From Candidatus Didemnitutus sp. (GTDB taxonomy: Bacteria; Verrucomicrobiota; Verrucomicrobiia; Opitutales; Opitutaceae): a DNA stretch of 8,565 bases. Below the pieces are notes generated by a model, which made no database searches, had not been told where the DNA came from, and worked only from the letters and a program-made list of their open reading frames with translations. The stretch lies in assembly GCA_030682505.1 (NCBI GenBank), contig JAUXOH010000186.1:1-8565 (forward strand). The letters are read 5' to 3'. The stretch's first letter is position 1, and each line of letters starts with the position of its first letter. Below are positions 1 through 6,380 of this stretch, piece after piece. Both the position numbers and the translations under genes were made by a program.

Positions 1-290
1 ATGTGCTTCACCTTGAGCACATCGACGGCAAATTGGATGACGGAAAGGCAGTTGAGGTCGGCGTGCACGACCACGTTGGCAATGTTGCGGTGCACAAACA
101 CCTCGCCGGGCATCAGGCCGATGATTTCATTGGCCGGCACGCGGGAATCGGAGCAGCCGATCCACAAATACTCCGGCCGTTGCTGGCGCGACAGTTTTTG
201 AAAAAACTCCGGGTCGCGCGCCTTGATCTGGTCGGCCCAGGCGCGGTTCTGCTCAAAGAGGTGTCCGAGGCGCTGCATGTTGGCTCGCAT
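1..290 (-). CDS. can: Beta-class carbonic anhydrase, N-terminal part (gene continues past the left edge)
   Basis: It interconverts CO2 and bicarbonate in the cytoplasm using a zinc ion. About 96 codons are visible, read leftward from an ATG at 290. The fragment contains CSDSRVPAN (around residues 43-51), which holds the first zinc-ligand Cys and the Asp/Arg pair of the family. It then shows GEVFVHRNIANVV and DLNCLSVIQFAVDVL. These match, in order, the N-terminal half of E. coli Can. The His-x2-Cys pair that completes the zinc site should follow immediately, but lies beyond the edge, so an intact active site cannot be confirmed. An in-frame ATG at 278 is an alternative start that fits the usual family N-terminus. 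Neither ATG has a clear Shine-Dalgarno sequence. The gene is divergent from the ion-channel gene. The family call is very secure, but the exact start is not. Confidence 0.93.
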   Translation of the reverse strand, partial: MRANMQRLGHLFEQNRAWADQIKARDPEFFQKLSRQQRPEYLWIGCSDSRVPANEIIGLMPGEVFVHRNIANVVVHADLNCLSVIQFAVDVLKVKH

Positions 291-441
291 TTGAGGCGAA
301 TTCCCACGCCCGGCAAGCCCATCATGGTCAGATAAATTCTTCACCCGGCGCCGAGAGCGTCTGCCTTGCCTCACTTAATCTGCTTAAGAGCTCGGTTCAG
401 CTTGGAACCGGCACGCCACCCCCTAGCTTGTCCTTCGCCCC
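291..441. other. Divergent intergenic region between carbonic anhydrase and channel genes
   Basis: This 151-bp gap should hold the promoters of both divergent genes. I find no hexamer pair good enough to call a sigma-70 promoter on either strand. A short AT-richer patch (roughly 331-342) and TTAATC (375-380) are the only weak -10-like stretches. The one clear structure is the inverted repeat at 393-410, listed separately. Confidence 0.6.
393..410. promoter_or_regulatory. Inverted repeat upstream of the channel gene (possible operator)
   Basis: CGGTTC and GAACCG form a perfect 6-bp inverted repeat around the 6-nt centre AGCTTG, ending 31 bp before the channel ATG. No T-tract follows on either strand, so it is not an intrinsic terminator. 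It could bind a dimeric regulator or form a small leader hairpin. A 6-bp repeat can also arise by chance in GC-rich DNA. Confidence 0.3.
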
Positions 442-2139
442 ATGAAATCGCTTCTCGCCGTTGTGGCCTCGTTTCTCGAAACCCGAACCAGCCGTTCCAA
501 CCTCCTCGCTCTGGTTAGACTCCTCGCCGTGCTCTTTGGGTTGATCGCACTCTACAGTGTCGGCTTTCACTTCCTCATGGCCCACGAGGGCCAGGACCAC
601 ACCTGGATGACGGGAATTTACTGGACACTCACGGTCATGTCCACGCTGGGCTTCGGCGACATCACGTTTCACACGGATCTCGGACGACTTTTCTCGCTCG
701 TGGTGCTGATCACCGGAGTCGTCTTCCTTTTGGTCCTGCTGCCCTTCACGTTTATCGAATTCTTCTACGCCCCTTGGATGAAGGCGCAGGCGCAGGCCCG
801 AGCGCCGCGTGAGCTGCCGCCGGATACCCGCCGTCACGTGCTGCTAACCCGCCATGGTCCGATTACCAAATACCTGATCAAGTTGCTCAAGCGGCATCGC
901 TATCCCTACTTCATTCTCGCTCCGACGCTGGCGGAGGCCCTGCAACTCCATGACCAAAACCTGCCTGTGGTCTTGGGGGAGTTCAACGACCCCGAGACCT
1001 ATCGCAACCTGCGCGTGGAACAGGCGGCCATGGTCGTCACCACGCGCACCGACGTCATCAACGCCAACGTCACTTTCACCGTTCGCGCGGTGGCACCCGA
1101 CGTCCTGATCGTCGCCACGGCGACCAGTGAATCCGCGCGCGATGCCCTCGAACTGGCCGGGGCCACCCGCGTCCTGCGCTTGGAACTGATGATGGGGCAA
1201 GCCCTCGCCCGCCGCGTGATTGACCGCGACGCTTCCGCACATCGCATCGGCAACTTGGACGGTTTGCACATTGCCGAAGCCAGTGCGGGCGGCACCGCGT
1301 TGGTCGGCCGGAAAATCGCGGCCACGGACCTGCGCGACGACATTGGCGTCAGCGTGGTCGGATTGTGGGATCGCGGCGCGTTCAAGCCCGCGGGTCCGGA
1401 AAGTGAAATCGGAGCGAACTCGATCCTCGTGCTCGCTGGCACGGCGGAGCAAATCGACCGCTACAACCAGCAGATGGCCCGCACCGGGCGCGGCGAAAGC
1501 CGGGTCGTGATCATTGGCAGCGGACGCGTGGGTCGGGCCACGGCGGAGGCACTCGATGAGCGCCAGATCGAGTGGAAGATGATTGAAAAACTCCCGGAAC
1601 GCGTACGCGACCGGTCGCGCGCCATCATTGGCGATGCCGCCGAACTGGACGTCATCGTCGAGTCCGGCATGCGCGAGTCGTCCAGCATCATCATCACGAC
1701 CCACGACGATGACCTGAATATCTTCCTCACGATCCTCTACCGCCGCCTGCGGCCCAATATCCAGATCATCTGCCGCTGCACCGACGAGATCAACGTCTCT
1801 ACGTTGCACCGGGCCGGGGCCGATCTCGTGCTCTCCTATGCCTCAATGGGGGCGAATTCCATCTTCAATGAACTGCGGGGCCGCGACACGCTCCTGCTCG
1901 CCGAGGGGGTTTATGTCTTCCCCGTGCGGGTGCCACCGTCCCTCGCCGGCCGCACGATCGCCGACTCCGCCATTCGCGCCGAGACCGGTTGCACGGTCAT
2001 TGCCGTCGAGGTCGGTGGCAAGCGGGAGATCAATCCGCCGCCGGACACGTCCTTGCCCGCCGGAGCGGAGATAGTGTTGATCGGCACCCTCGAGGCCGAG
2101 GAAAACTTCCTCGAGCAGTTTGTCCGGACGAAAAAATAG
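442..2139 (+). CDS. Two-transmembrane K+ channel with two tandem RCK (TrkA-N/TrkA-C) units
   Basis: A 565-residue membrane protein, probably a ligand-gated K+ channel. Helices at about 22-45 and 82-108 flank a pore loop with the filter TLGFGD (68-73), the Ion_trans_2 pattern. Two cytoplasmic units follow. The first (about 131-250 plus a TrkA-C-like part to about 340) has a degenerate nucleotide loop, with RHGPIT where a GxGxxG motif is expected. The second (from about 354) has an intact GSGRVG (359-364) and an acidic residue, E382, after the next strand, as expected for NAD/ADP binding. It ends in a second TrkA-C domain (about 485-565). Tandem RCK units in one chain are known from BK channels and bacterial GsuK-type channels. 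The ligand cannot be read from sequence. The ATG at 442 has no clear Shine-Dalgarno sequence. K+ selectivity is inferred from the filter and RCK domains. Confidence 0.92.
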   Translation: MKSLLAVVASFLETRTSRSNLLALVRLLAVLFGLIALYSVGFHFLMAHEGQDHTWMTGIYWTLTVMSTLGFGDITFHTDLGRLFSLVVLITGVVFLLVLLPFTFIEFFYAPWMKAQAQARAPRELPPDTRRHVLLTRHGPITKYLIKLLKRHRYPYFILAPTLAEALQLHDQNLPVVLGEFNDPETYRNLRVEQAAMVVTTRTDVINANVTFTVRAVAPDVLIVATATSESARDALELAGATRVLRLELMMGQALARRVIDRDASAHRIGNLDGLHIAEASAGGTALVGRKIAATDLRDDIGVSVVGLWDRGAFKPAGPESEIGANSILVLAGTAEQIDRYNQQMARTGRGESRVVIIGSGRVGRATAEALDERQIEWKMIEKLPERVRDRSRAIIGDAAELDVIVESGMRESSSIIITTHDDDLNIFLTILYRRLRPNIQIICRCTDEINVSTLHRAGADLVLSYASMGANSIFNELRGRDTLLLAEGVYVFPVRVPPSLAGRTIADSAIRAETGCTVIAVEVGGKREINPPPDTSLPAGAEIVLIGTLEAEENFLEQFVRTKK

Positions 2140-2142
2140 CAG

Positions 2143-2171
2143 AAAAAGGCCGACCGGAATCCGGTCGGCCT
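2143..2171 (-). terminator. Intrinsic terminator of the phosphorylase gene
   Basis: An 11-bp perfect stem (AGGCCGACCGG at 2147-2157 with its complement at 2161-2171) closes on a 3-nt loop. Read leftward, the stem runs into a T-tract (complement of the A's at 2143-2147), which is the classic Rho-independent layout. It lies 37 bp past the phosphorylase stop. Read rightward the stem has no T-tract, so any service to the channel gene is probably weak. Confidence 0.87.
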
Positions 2172-2208
2172 GAATTGGTGACGAGCGCGGTGGCTCGAAA
2201 GTCCGCGC

Positions 2209-3549
2209 CTAGGCGACGCGCTCGACAACGAGCGGAGGCGGAATCGGACGTTTCGGCGCGAGCCGGTAGGCTTCCTTGAAGTAGTCGAGCGCCTGTTCGA
2301 GCTTCGATTCGTCGGTGTAGTGAATCATCATCAGCGGCTCGCCCTGCTTCACTTGCGTGCCGACTTTCCTGATTTCGGAGACGCCCACCGCGTAATCGAT
2401 CTTGCCGTGGCTGTCGCGACCAGCGCCCAAAATCGAAACCCCGCGGGCGATGAACGAGGCGTTGATCGTGTGCACGTAGCCCCGCTTCGGCGCCGGCAGC
2501 TTGCGGATGTGGCGGGCCGCGGGAAATTTCTCCGGATGATCAATGTAGGACGTATCACCGCCTTGGGCGCGGATCATGTCCTTGAATTTTTCCAGCGCGG
2601 AGCCGTCGGTCAGGTGGCGTTGCACCGTCTGCTTGGCGGAGAGCGTTGAGCCCGCCACTCCAGCTAGGCGCACGATTTCCATACCGAGCTTGAGCACGAG
2701 TTCCTTCATGTCCTCCGGCCCTTCGCCCTTGAGGAGTTGAATGGCTTCCTTGATCTCCAAGGCGGTGCCCACGGAATCGCCGAGCGGCTGATTCATGTCG
2801 GTCACGAGCGCCACACAGCGGCGTTTCATGGAGCGACCCACGCGGGTCATCGAACGGGCGAGTTGCTTCGCTTGTTCGAGGTCCTTGATGAAGGAGCCGT
2901 TGCCCCACTTCACATCAATGACGAGACCTTCGGCACCTTCCGCGAGTTTCTTCGACAGCACGCTGCCGGTGATGAGGGGCAGACTCGGAATCGTGCCGGT
3001 CTCCAGACGCAGGTCGTAGAATTTCTGATCGGCCGGGGCGAGTTCCTTGCTCTGCTCGACGATCGCCCCGCCGACGCGGGAGAGCTGGTCGACAAATTGC
3101 TGGATCGACAAATGGCTCTTGAAGCCGGGAATCGATGAAAGCTTGTCGAGGGCATTGATGACGAACTTCTGTTCGACGCCCACCATCATGGGCACGACGA
3201 CGCCACTGGCCATGGCCAGCGGGGCGAGCACGAGCGCCGTCTTGTCGCCGACGCCGCCGGTGGAATACTTGTCGATCTTCGGCTTCGCGATGTGCGAAAG
3301 ATCAATCACCTCGCCGGAAAGCATCATCTCCTCGGTGAGAATCGCGGTCTCCTGCGCGGACATGTTGGCGAAATAAATCGCCATCAAGAGTGCAGCAAGC
3401 TGATGCTGCGGCATTTCACCATCGAGCGTCGAATCGATGATGTAGCGAATCTCCTCTTGGGTGAACTCACCGTTATCGCGCTTCTTCTCAATCAGAGAAG
3501 TAAACGAAGGTTTAATGAAGCGGCGCGTCGGAATGGGACGTTTTCTCAT
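2209..3549 (-). CDS. Thymidine/pyrimidine-nucleoside phosphorylase family protein with an altered phosphate site
   Basis: A 446-residue cytoplasmic protein, close to B. subtilis Pdp in length. The family splits pyrimidine nucleosides with phosphate into base and (deoxy)ribose-1-phosphate. An N-terminal helical part (about 14-80) leads to KYSTGGVGD (94-102). YDLRLETGTIPSLPLITGS and SKKLAEG (178-205), then KGEGPED (274-280) and LGAGR near the C-terminus, are family landmarks. R181, S196 and K200 match the pyrimidine-binding R171, S186 and K190 of E. coli DeoA. However, H85 is Y95, and the phosphate-contacting S95, S113 and T123 are A105, V123 and A133. The family signature (SGRGLGHTGGT) is rewritten as VGVEQKFVINA at the same length. 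K94 and S96 remain. Activity is therefore uncertain: variant enzyme, changed substrate or non-phosphorolytic role. The first ATG is used, with no Shine-Dalgarno sequence. The gene appears monocistronic, with its own terminator. Confidence 0.9.
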   Translation of the reverse strand: MRKRPIPTRRFIKPSFTSLIEKKRDNGEFTQEEIRYIIDSTLDGEMPQHQLAALLMAIYFANMSAQETAILTEEMMLSGEVIDLSHIAKPKIDKYSTGGVGDKTALVLAPLAMASGVVVPMMVGVEQKFVINALDKLSSIPGFKSHLSIQQFVDQLSRVGGAIVEQSKELAPADQKFYDLRLETGTIPSLPLITGSVLSKKLAEGAEGLVIDVKWGNGSFIKDLEQAKQLARSMTRVGRSMKRRCVALVTDMNQPLGDSVGTALEIKEAIQLLKGEGPEDMKELVLKLGMEIVRLAGVAGSTLSAKQTVQRHLTDGSALEKFKDMIRAQGGDTSYIDHPEKFPAARHIRKLPAPKRGYVHTINASFIARGVSILGAGRDSHGKIDYAVGVSEIRKVGTQVKQGEPLMMIHYTDESKLEQALDYFKEAYRLAPKRPIPPPLVVERVA

Positions 3550-3622
3550 GGAATGGGTCTGGTGATGGTGCGAAAACCGAAGTGGGCGTCGGTCGGCGCA
3601 AAGCCCGAAGAGACAAAGAGTT

Positions 3623-3652
3623 TTGCGTCTTTTAGCAAGTCTAAAATATAAA
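3623..3652 (+). promoter_or_regulatory. Candidate sigma-70-type promoter for argS and the genes behind it
   Basis: TATAAA (3647-3652) matches five of six bases of the -10 consensus. Eighteen bases upstream is TTGCGT (3623-3628), a weak -35 that keeps the TTG core. Transcription would begin near 3660 and give a leader of about 95 nt before the ATG at 3755. The AT-rich setting supports the call, but the -35 match is poor. Confidence 0.45.
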
Positions 3653-3677
3653 GATTACCTATCCCCCAATAGGGTCG

Positions 3678-3716
3678 ATTCCGCAAATCCGCTCACCCAA
3701 AATTCCGCAAAAATCC
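3678..3716. repeat. Direct repeat ATTCCGCAAA..TCC in the argS leader
   Basis: ATTCCGCAAATCC (3678-3690) recurs as ATTCCGCAAAAATCC (3702-3716), with start-to-start spacing of 24 bp. Both copies lie between the candidate promoter and the argS start. They could be a paired binding site or a local duplication. No function can be assigned from sequence. Confidence 0.45.
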
Positions 3717-3754
3717 TTCTTGCTCAGGGCCAAGCGCAATTTCTCAATCAACCG

Positions 3755-5509
3755 ATGGACCTTCCGTTTCACGTTGCCAGCCACCTCGATTCCGCCCTCC
3801 GGGCATCCGCCAGCCGACTGGGACTAAATGGTCGGGGGTTCCAGCCGGAGCTCCGGGTCGCCGATCCAGCCCACGGCGACTACCAGGCAAACGGCGCCTT
3901 GGCCTTCGCCAAGCGCGAGAAGCAAAACCCGCGGGCGTTCGCGCAACAGCTGGTGGATGCGCTGGATGCGTCGATCCAAGGTCAGTTTGAAGTCACGCTC
4001 GCTGGTCCCGGCTTCATCAATTTTCGCATCAAGGCCGACGTCCTGCTCGGGTGGCTCGGGCGTTTTGACAGCGAAGAGCACCTGCGAACCGGTGCCTCCA
4101 GTGCTCGCTCCGGACAAACTTGGGTTGTCGACTATTCGTCCCCCAACACCGCGAAGCAGATGCACGTGGGGCACCTCCGCTCTGCCGTCATTGGCGAGGC
4201 GTTGTGCCGCCTGCTCACCCTCAATGGCGCCCGCGTGATTCGCGACAACCACCTCGGCGACTGGGGCACCCAGTTCGGCAAGATCATCTACGGCTACAAA
4301 CGCTGGGCCGATCCCGCCGCGCTCGCCGCTGATCCGATCGAGGAACTGGAACGCGTCTATCAACTCGGCCATGCCGCCACGCCCGCTGATTCTGCGGAAC
4401 TGGATGAAGCCCGCGTCGAATTGGTGAAGTTGCAAGCGGGCGAGGCGGGGAACGTCGCGCTCTGGAAAAAATTCAGCGAGGTCAGCTGGGGCGCATTTCA
4501 AGAAATCTACGATCGCCTCGGCATCAAATTCGACCACGTGCTCGGCGAGTCATTCTACAACGACAAGGTGGACCGCGTTTACCGCGAGCTGGCCGAGTCC
4601 GGCCTGGCCGAGATCAGCGACGGAGCCCTCGTGGTTTTCCACTCGGAGCACCCGCGCTTCAAGACCCAGCCCTTCCTGGTCCGGAAGGCGGACGGCGCGA
4701 GCAACTACGCCGCCACCGACCTCGCGACCGCCCTGTATCGCGCCGAGCATTTCCACGCCGACGGCATCGCGATTCTGACTGATTTCCGCCAAGCGGATCA
4801 CTTTGAACAGCTTTTTCTCACCGTGCAAAAATGGTTCGCTGCCCGCGGCTACCGGCAACCCGAATTGCACCACGTCAGCTTTGGCGCCGTCACGGGCGAG
4901 GACGGCAAAGCCCTGAAAACGCGCGACGGCGGCACGATCAAACTCAAGGCCCTGCTCGACGAGGCGGTCGAACGCGCCTTCGCGCTCGTCACCGAAAAAA
5001 GCCCGGACCTGCCGGAGGCGGAGCGGCGGGAGATCGCCCGCACCGTCGGCATCGGCGCCGTCCAATACTCCGATCTCTCCCAAAATCGCAGCAGCAACTA
5101 CGTCTTTTCGTGGGACAAGATGCTCGCCCTCGACGGCAACACGGCGCCCTACCTGCTTTACGCCGTGGCTCGCGTGCATTCGATTTTTCGGAAGGCCGGA
5201 CTCGACCCCACCCATCCTCCGCTGGCTGGTGCCACCCCGCCCGAAACACCCCAAGAACTCGCCCTCGCCCGCCGCTTGGTGCAGTTTGCCGACGCGGTGC
5301 AAAGCGCGACCAATCAACTGCGGCCCCACTTCCTCTGTCTCTACTTGTTCGAGCTCGCCGGTGCCTACAGCGCTTTTTATGCGGCCGACAAGGTGATTGT
5401 CGACGATCCCGCCGTGCGCGCCCGCCGGTTGCTGCTCTGTCACCGCACGCTCATCACGCTCGAAACCGGCCTGCACCACCTCGGGTTGCGCACGCTGGAG
5501 CGGATGTAG
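3755..5509 (+). CDS. argS: Arginine--tRNA ligase (arginyl-tRNA synthetase)
   Basis: A 584-residue class I synthetase that charges tRNA-Arg with arginine in the cytoplasm. The N-terminal tRNA-recognition domain carries GDYQANG (41-47) and AGPGFINF. The catalytic core has SSPNTAKQMHVGH, with the HIGH-type motif HVGH at 137-140, then DNHLGDWGTQFG (164-175) and SNYAATDLA (316-324). GKALKTRDGGTIKL (around 385-398) sits where other class I enzymes have KMSKS; ArgS enzymes often lack the canonical form. The C-terminal DALR anticodon-binding domain (from about 463) includes TAPYLLYAVARVHSI, and the protein ends in the typical HLGLRTLERM. E. coli ArgS has 577 residues. The frame is open upstream to an ATG at 3623, but that ATG precedes the candidate -10 box, and its 44 extra residues look unlike ArgS. 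The start at 3755 is therefore preferred, although it has no Shine-Dalgarno sequence. It is probably the first gene of an operon with the two membrane-protein genes downstream. Confidence 0.97.
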   Translation: MDLPFHVASHLDSALRASASRLGLNGRGFQPELRVADPAHGDYQANGALAFAKREKQNPRAFAQQLVDALDASIQGQFEVTLAGPGFINFRIKADVLLGWLGRFDSEEHLRTGASSARSGQTWVVDYSSPNTAKQMHVGHLRSAVIGEALCRLLTLNGARVIRDNHLGDWGTQFGKIIYGYKRWADPAALAADPIEELERVYQLGHAATPADSAELDEARVELVKLQAGEAGNVALWKKFSEVSWGAFQEIYDRLGIKFDHVLGESFYNDKVDRVYRELAESGLAEISDGALVVFHSEHPRFKTQPFLVRKADGASNYAATDLATALYRAEHFHADGIAILTDFRQADHFEQLFLTVQKWFAARGYRQPELHHVSFGAVTGEDGKALKTRDGGTIKLKALLDEAVERAFALVTEKSPDLPEAERREIARTVGIGAVQYSDLSQNRSSNYVFSWDKMLALDGNTAPYLLYAVARVHSIFRKAGLDPTHPPLAGATPPETPQELALARRLVQFADAVQSATNQLRPHFLCLYLFELAGAYSAFYAADKVIVDDPAVRARRLLLCHRTLITLETGLHHLGLRTLERM

Positions 5510-5584
5510 GGCTCGGCGACGGCAGACCGGGCAGTCCAATTCGCACTTGCGGGTGGTATCGCTGCCGCCAACATTCGCCCCACT

Positions 5585-6352
5585 ATGTCGAGCGGCGCAT
5601 CCACTCCCTCCGGTCCTGAATACTTTGTCCGGGGCATCAACGACGCCGAAGCCCGGGGTCCATTCAAGCTGGAACAACTCACCTCCCTCGCCGAAGCCGG
5701 CCAAGTGACCCCCGAGACCTTCTACTACGATACGACCACCGAGCAGTGGCTCGCCCTCGGATCCAACGCCGAACTCAAGGCGCAGGTCTGGCCGGAGAAA
5801 AAGCGCCTCAGCTTCAAGGAGAATGCCTACGCCGCAGAGAAGAAGCCGGGCGACGGCGCGACGGCCATTACCGTGCAGCAGTTCCTAGACGCGGCCGAAG
5901 GCAAGACCGCCGATACCAAGGGCAAAAACGATGGCAGCTTGGCGATGATGAAGGCCGCCATGTGGGGCACCCGCGGAGCGGCGTTGATCATGCTCCTCAG
6001 CGCCGTGGTGCTGATGCTGCCCAGCGTCGACGCGGTCATTGCGATGGATTTGGACAAGCTACTGGAGAAACCGCTGATTTTGCTCGGCGTCGTCGATCTG
6101 GTGCTCGGCGTGCTGCTGCTTCTCGGGGTGATCAGCCTCTATCCCTTTGTGCGTTTTCGCGCGGTCTTCGGCTTGGGCTTTCTGGGATTCATTTTGTGGT
6201 CGCAGGGCGATTACACGGCCTGCCTCGCCCTCGCGGCGGGTTCGGCCGGTCTTTATTTCAGCACGATTCTCGTCAGCTACGTCCCGCTCGCGGTCGCGCT
6301 GCTCGCGGGCATCGGGGGCATGGCAGCACTCGCCTCCCTGTCGCTTTTTTGA
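5585..6352 (+). CDS. GYF_2-domain (DUF4339-type) membrane protein of unknown function
   Basis: A 255-residue protein in two parts. Residues about 12-70 look like a GYF_2 domain: YFVRG, then GPFKLEQLTSLAEAGQVTP (25-43) and a Trp (W55) in TEQWLAL. Such domains are thought to bind proline-rich or other peptides. A charged linker (70-120, rich in K, E, D and A) leads to a hydrophobic C-terminal half with about four or five membrane helices (roughly 129-148, 163-187, 191-206, 211-231, 233-254). There is no signal peptide, so the GYF_2 domain is probably cytoplasmic. The gene starts 75 bp after argS and ends 28 bp before the BrkB-family gene, on the same strand with no terminator between, which suggests co-transcription. 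The start ATG lacks a Shine-Dalgarno sequence. No specific function or partner can be named; the neighbouring membrane protein is a candidate. Confidence 0.8.
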   Translation: MSSGASTPSGPEYFVRGINDAEARGPFKLEQLTSLAEAGQVTPETFYYDTTTEQWLALGSNAELKAQVWPEKKRLSFKENAYAAEKKPGDGATAITVQQFLDAAEGKTADTKGKNDGSLAMMKAAMWGTRGAALIMLLSAVVLMLPSVDAVIAMDLDKLLEKPLILLGVVDLVLGVLLLLGVISLYPFVRFRAVFGLGFLGFILWSQGDYTACLALAAGSAGLYFSTILVSYVPLAVALLAGIGGMAALASLSLF

Positions 6353-6369
6353 CGCCGGTCGTCAGATCT

Positions 6370-6375
6370 GAGCGG
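6370..6375 (+). promoter_or_regulatory. Weak ribosome binding site of the BrkB-family gene
   Basis: GAGCGG lies 5 bp before the ATG at 6381. It is a partial match to the Shine-Dalgarno consensus, and the best found in front of any gene in the window. It supports the ATG at 6381 over the internal Met at residue 37. Confidence 0.35.
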
Positions 6376-6380
6376 CTGCC

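Larger units (their letters stand above)
3550..3754. other. AT-rich divergent intergenic region upstream of argS
   Basis: This 205-bp spacer separates the leftward phosphorylase gene from rightward argS. Its middle (roughly 3615-3720) is clearly more AT-rich than the surrounding genes, as expected of a promoter region. It holds the rightward promoter candidate and the direct repeat listed separately, plus a weak 5-bp inverted repeat (CCTAT at 3658-3662 with ATAGG at 3669-3673). I see no convincing leftward promoter: a TATATT on the minus strand (complement of 3645-3650) has no suitably spaced -35 element. Confidence 0.6.

Noticed and set aside
844..1809. Long open frame antisense to the channel gene (321 codons)
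   Set aside because: It lies wholly inside a well-supported gene, shows no recognisable domain and has the composition of a GC-rich antisense shadow.
3136..3189. Sequencing error or compensated frameshift explaining the altered phosphorylase signature
   Set aside because: The other reading frames here do not give the canonical GRGLGHTGGT, and the length is unchanged, so the substitutions look genuine.
3611..3634. Possible terminator hairpin (AAGAGAC with GTCTTTT)
   Set aside because: The stem is AT-rich with a wobble pair and a long loop, and no gene ends there; it lies between two divergent starts.
3623..3754. N-terminal extension of ArgS from the upstream ATG
   Set aside because: The ATG precedes the candidate -10 box, and the 44 residues have no counterpart in the ArgS N-terminal domain, which begins naturally at the ATG at 3755.
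4550..5704. Long open frame antisense to argS (384 codons)
   Set aside because: argS is certain on the opposite strand; the antisense product is low in family-like motifs and rich in Gly, Val, Glu and Arg, as expected of a shadow frame.
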